This document shows positions 5,335-6,854 of a DNA stretch of 6,854 nucleotides, in pieces (within the stretch, counting starts at the first letter, position 1; every line of letters begins with the position of its first letter). Origin of the DNA: Acidobacteriaceae bacterium. Its GTDB lineage: Bacteria > Acidobacteriota > Terriglobia > Bryobacterales > Bryobacteraceae. Both the position numbers and the translations under genes were made by a program. The notes beneath the pieces are model-generated. The model was not told where the DNA came from, searched no databases, and saw nothing but the letters and a program-made list of their open reading frames with translations. The stretch spans positions 1 to 6,854 of the forward strand of contig JAFAQG010000987.1 in assembly GCA_019246575.1 (NCBI GenBank), in the 5' to 3' direction.

Positions 5335-6854
5335 ATGCACACCAACGCACTTATCGACGAGAAAAGTCCGTACCTGCGTCAGCACGCGCACAACCCCGTC
5401 GACTGGCTGCCCTGGGGTGAGAAGGCGTTTGAAAAGGCACGCAGGGAGGATAAGCCCATCTTCCTTTCCGTCGGCTACTCCACGTGTCATTGGTGTCACG
5501 TCATGGCCCACGAGTCGTTCGAGAACGAGCGCGTGGCCGAGATTTTGAACCGTGAGTTCGTTCCCATCAAGATCGATCGTGAAGAGCGGCCCGACATAGA
5601 TCGCATCTACATGCTCTTCGTCCAGGCGTCTACTGGAAGCGGCGGTTGGCCGATGTCCGTCTGGCTCACGCCCGATCTGAAGCCGTTCTTCGGCGGAACC
5701 TATTTCCCGCCGGACTCGCGCTACGGCCGGCCAGGCTTTGCTGAGTTGCTCCGGCATCTCGCGCACGCCTGGCGCAAGGAGCGGGATCGCGTCCTAAGTT
5801 CGAGTGCGAACGTTCTCGAACAGCTCCGTTCCATGACGAGTTCGGCGAAAATCTCCCGCGAAGTGGACCGGGGAGTGTTTGACTCTGCTTTCTGGCAGTT
5901 CCGCCGGACGTTTGATACCCGTTGGGGCGGCTTCGGCTCAGCGCCGAAGTTTCCCCGGCCCGTCGTCCTCAATTACCTGTTGCGGTATTACGCGCTCGAA
6001 AACAACGGTGAGGCGCTGGAGATGACAGCCGCAACTCTGCGCGCCATGTCGAAAGGCGGCATGCACGATCACCTCGGCGGCGGGTTTCACCGCTATTCGG
6101 TGGATGAGCGCTGGTTCGTTCCGCACTTCGAAAAAATGCTTTACGATCAGGCGCAACTCGCCGTCTCGTACCTGGAGGCTTATCAGATCACCGGTGAGCC
6201 GTCCTTTGCCGAGGTTGCTCGCGGCATCTTTACCTACGTTTTGCGCGACATGACGGATTCCTCGGGCGCTTTCTATTCCGCCGAGGACGCCGACAGTCCT
6301 GATCCCGAAGATCCGTCGCACTCCGGGGAAGGCGCATTCTACATCTGGAGGAAATCCGAAATCGACGCCGTCCTCGGAAGCTCCGATCCCGCCCTGTTCT
6401 GCGCTCGTTACGGGGTTGAAGAAAATGGCAATGTCGCACAAGATCCGCACGGCGAATTTACTGGTCGCAACATTCTCTACGAGGCATTGACGGTTGAAGA
6501 TGCTGCGAATAGAGTTGCCATCTCACGTGCCGAGGCAATTGAATCGCTACTGCGCTCTAAGGGCAAAATGTTTGAACGGCGAGCCCGCCGCCCGCGACCA
6601 CATCTCGACAACAAAATTCTGACATCTTGGAACGCGCTCATGATATCGGCTCTCGCCAAAAGCTACACAGTATTAGGCGACGAAACACACGTCGAGGCAG
6701 CTAAACGCGCCATTTCGTTTTTGATGTCCGCAATGCACGAACCCGGTTCCGGCACTGTTTTTCGCCGGTATTGCGAGGGGCAGGCCGCTGTCGAAGGTTT
6801 CCTTGACGACTACGCGTTTCTTATTCAGGCCTTGCTCGATCTGTTCGAGGCGAC
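5335..6854 (+). CDS. DUF255/YyaL/SPATA20-like protein with thioredoxin-like domain (3' end beyond window)
   Basis: This frame is open from the ATG at 5335 to the right edge, 506 codons; bacterial members usually have roughly 650-700 residues. An in-frame TGA at 5329-5331 fixes this ATG as the earliest start. The N-terminal thioredoxin-like DUF255 domain (about 1-160) shows [20 protein letters not shown] (9-28), STCHWCHVM with Cys51 and Cys54, [11 protein letters not shown] (79-89) and [12 protein letters not shown] (103-114) with GGTYFPP (119-125). The rest is an alpha/alpha-barrel resembling N-acylglucosamine 2-epimerases and glycosidases, with [10 protein letters not shown] (198-207), [20 protein letters not shown] (243-262) and [10 protein letters not shown] (263-272). 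FYSAEDADS (313-321), GEGAFYIW (331-338) and [14 protein letters not shown] (423-436) follow. The family includes B. subtilis YyaL and mammalian SPATA20. Its reaction is not established, and a redox role is only suggested by CHWC. There is no signal peptide, so a cytoplasmic location is likely. All motifs in view are intact. Confidence 0.94.
   Translation, partial: MHTNALIDEKSPYLRQHAHNPVDWLPWGEKAFEKARREDKPIFLSVGYSTCHWCHVMAHESFENERVAEILNREFVPIKIDREERPDIDRIYMLFVQASTGSGGWPMSVWLTPDLKPFFGGTYFPPDSRYGRPGFAELLRHLAHAWRKERDRVLSSSANVLEQLRSMTSSAKISREVDRGVFDSAFWQFRRTFDTRWGGFGSAPKFPRPVVLNYLLRYYALENNGEALEMTAATLRAMSKGGMHDHLGGGFHRYSVDERWFVPHFEKMLYDQAQLAVSYLEAYQITGEPSFAEVARGIFTYVLRDMTDSSGAFYSAEDADSPDPEDPSHSGEGAFYIWRKSEIDAVLGSSDPALFCARYGVEENGNVAQDPHGEFTGRNILYEALTVEDAANRVAISRAEAIESLLRSKGKMFERRARRPRPHLDNKILTSWNALMISALAKSYTVLGDETHVEAAKRAISFLMSAMHEPGSGTVFRRYCEGQAAVEGFLDDYAFLIQALLDLFEA

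Noticed and set aside
5276..5350. N-terminal extension of the secreted protein to the ATG at 5350
   Set aside because: It would bury the signal peptide 25 residues inside the protein and overlap the start of the divergent DUF255 gene; the ATG at 5275 puts the signal peptide at the N-terminus.
5323..6450. Minus-strand open frames of 147, 83 and 170 residues inside the DUF255 gene
   Set aside because: All are antisense to a continuous, motif-rich plus-strand frame and look like composition shadows.
1..6854. CRISPR array, tRNA or rRNA gene, riboswitch, prophage or toxin-antitoxin pair
   Set aside because: No spaced direct repeats, tRNA-like sequence, long structured leader or phage and toxin motifs were seen; gaps between genes are all under about 65 bases.

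Overview
The window reads as ordinary bacterial chromosome, moderately GC-rich, gene-dense and with very short intergenic gaps. The phylum is an inference. The secreted 264-aa protein at 4481-5275 (opening LKDGNYHVVREYQVEGDRV, closing PGEYALMEF...LLVWDF) resembles a family I associate with Acidobacteriota (Terriglobia). The large penicillin-acylase-type hydrolase and the full-length DUF255/SPATA20-like protein fit that but do not prove it.

Layout, left to right. (1) 1-570, minus strand: the 5' end of an IS66-family insertion sequence. It has a terminal inverted repeat at about 551-570, a complete tnpA, and the first 48 codons of tnpB joined to tnpA by an ATGA overlap. The rest of the element lies beyond the left edge. 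(2) 571-688, minus strand: the start of a small gene cut by the IS. About 40 host codons remain, and they resemble the first part of a cyclic-nucleotide-binding (Crp/cNMP) domain. (3) 703-3027, minus strand: a complete 774-aa membrane-anchored penicillin-acylase-family Ntn hydrolase with catalytic Ser222. The disrupted gene starts 14 bases after its stop with a good ribosome binding site, so the two probably formed an operon. (4) 3092-4441, plus strand: a CNNM/CorC-type membrane transporter (DUF21, CBS pair, CorC_HlyC), divergent from the acylase across 64 bases. (5) 4481-5275, minus strand: a secreted protein of unknown function, convergent with the transporter. (6) 5335 to the right edge, plus strand: a DUF255/YyaL/SPATA20-like protein with an N-terminal thioredoxin-like domain, cut by the window end at 506 codons.

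The genes do not form one recognisable pathway. The acylase and the 264-aa protein are envelope or secreted, the transporter sits in the inner membrane, and the DUF255 protein looks cytoplasmic. The most informative local event is the IS66 insertion, which ended the gene downstream of the acylase and lies in the same orientation, so acylase transcripts could read into the transposase genes. A second pattern is that genes beside the two short divergent gaps lack clear Shine-Dalgarno sequences, and in two cases a -10-like hexamer sits about where it would start a leaderless mRNA. I found no CRISPR array, RNA gene, prophage or convincing new multigene system.
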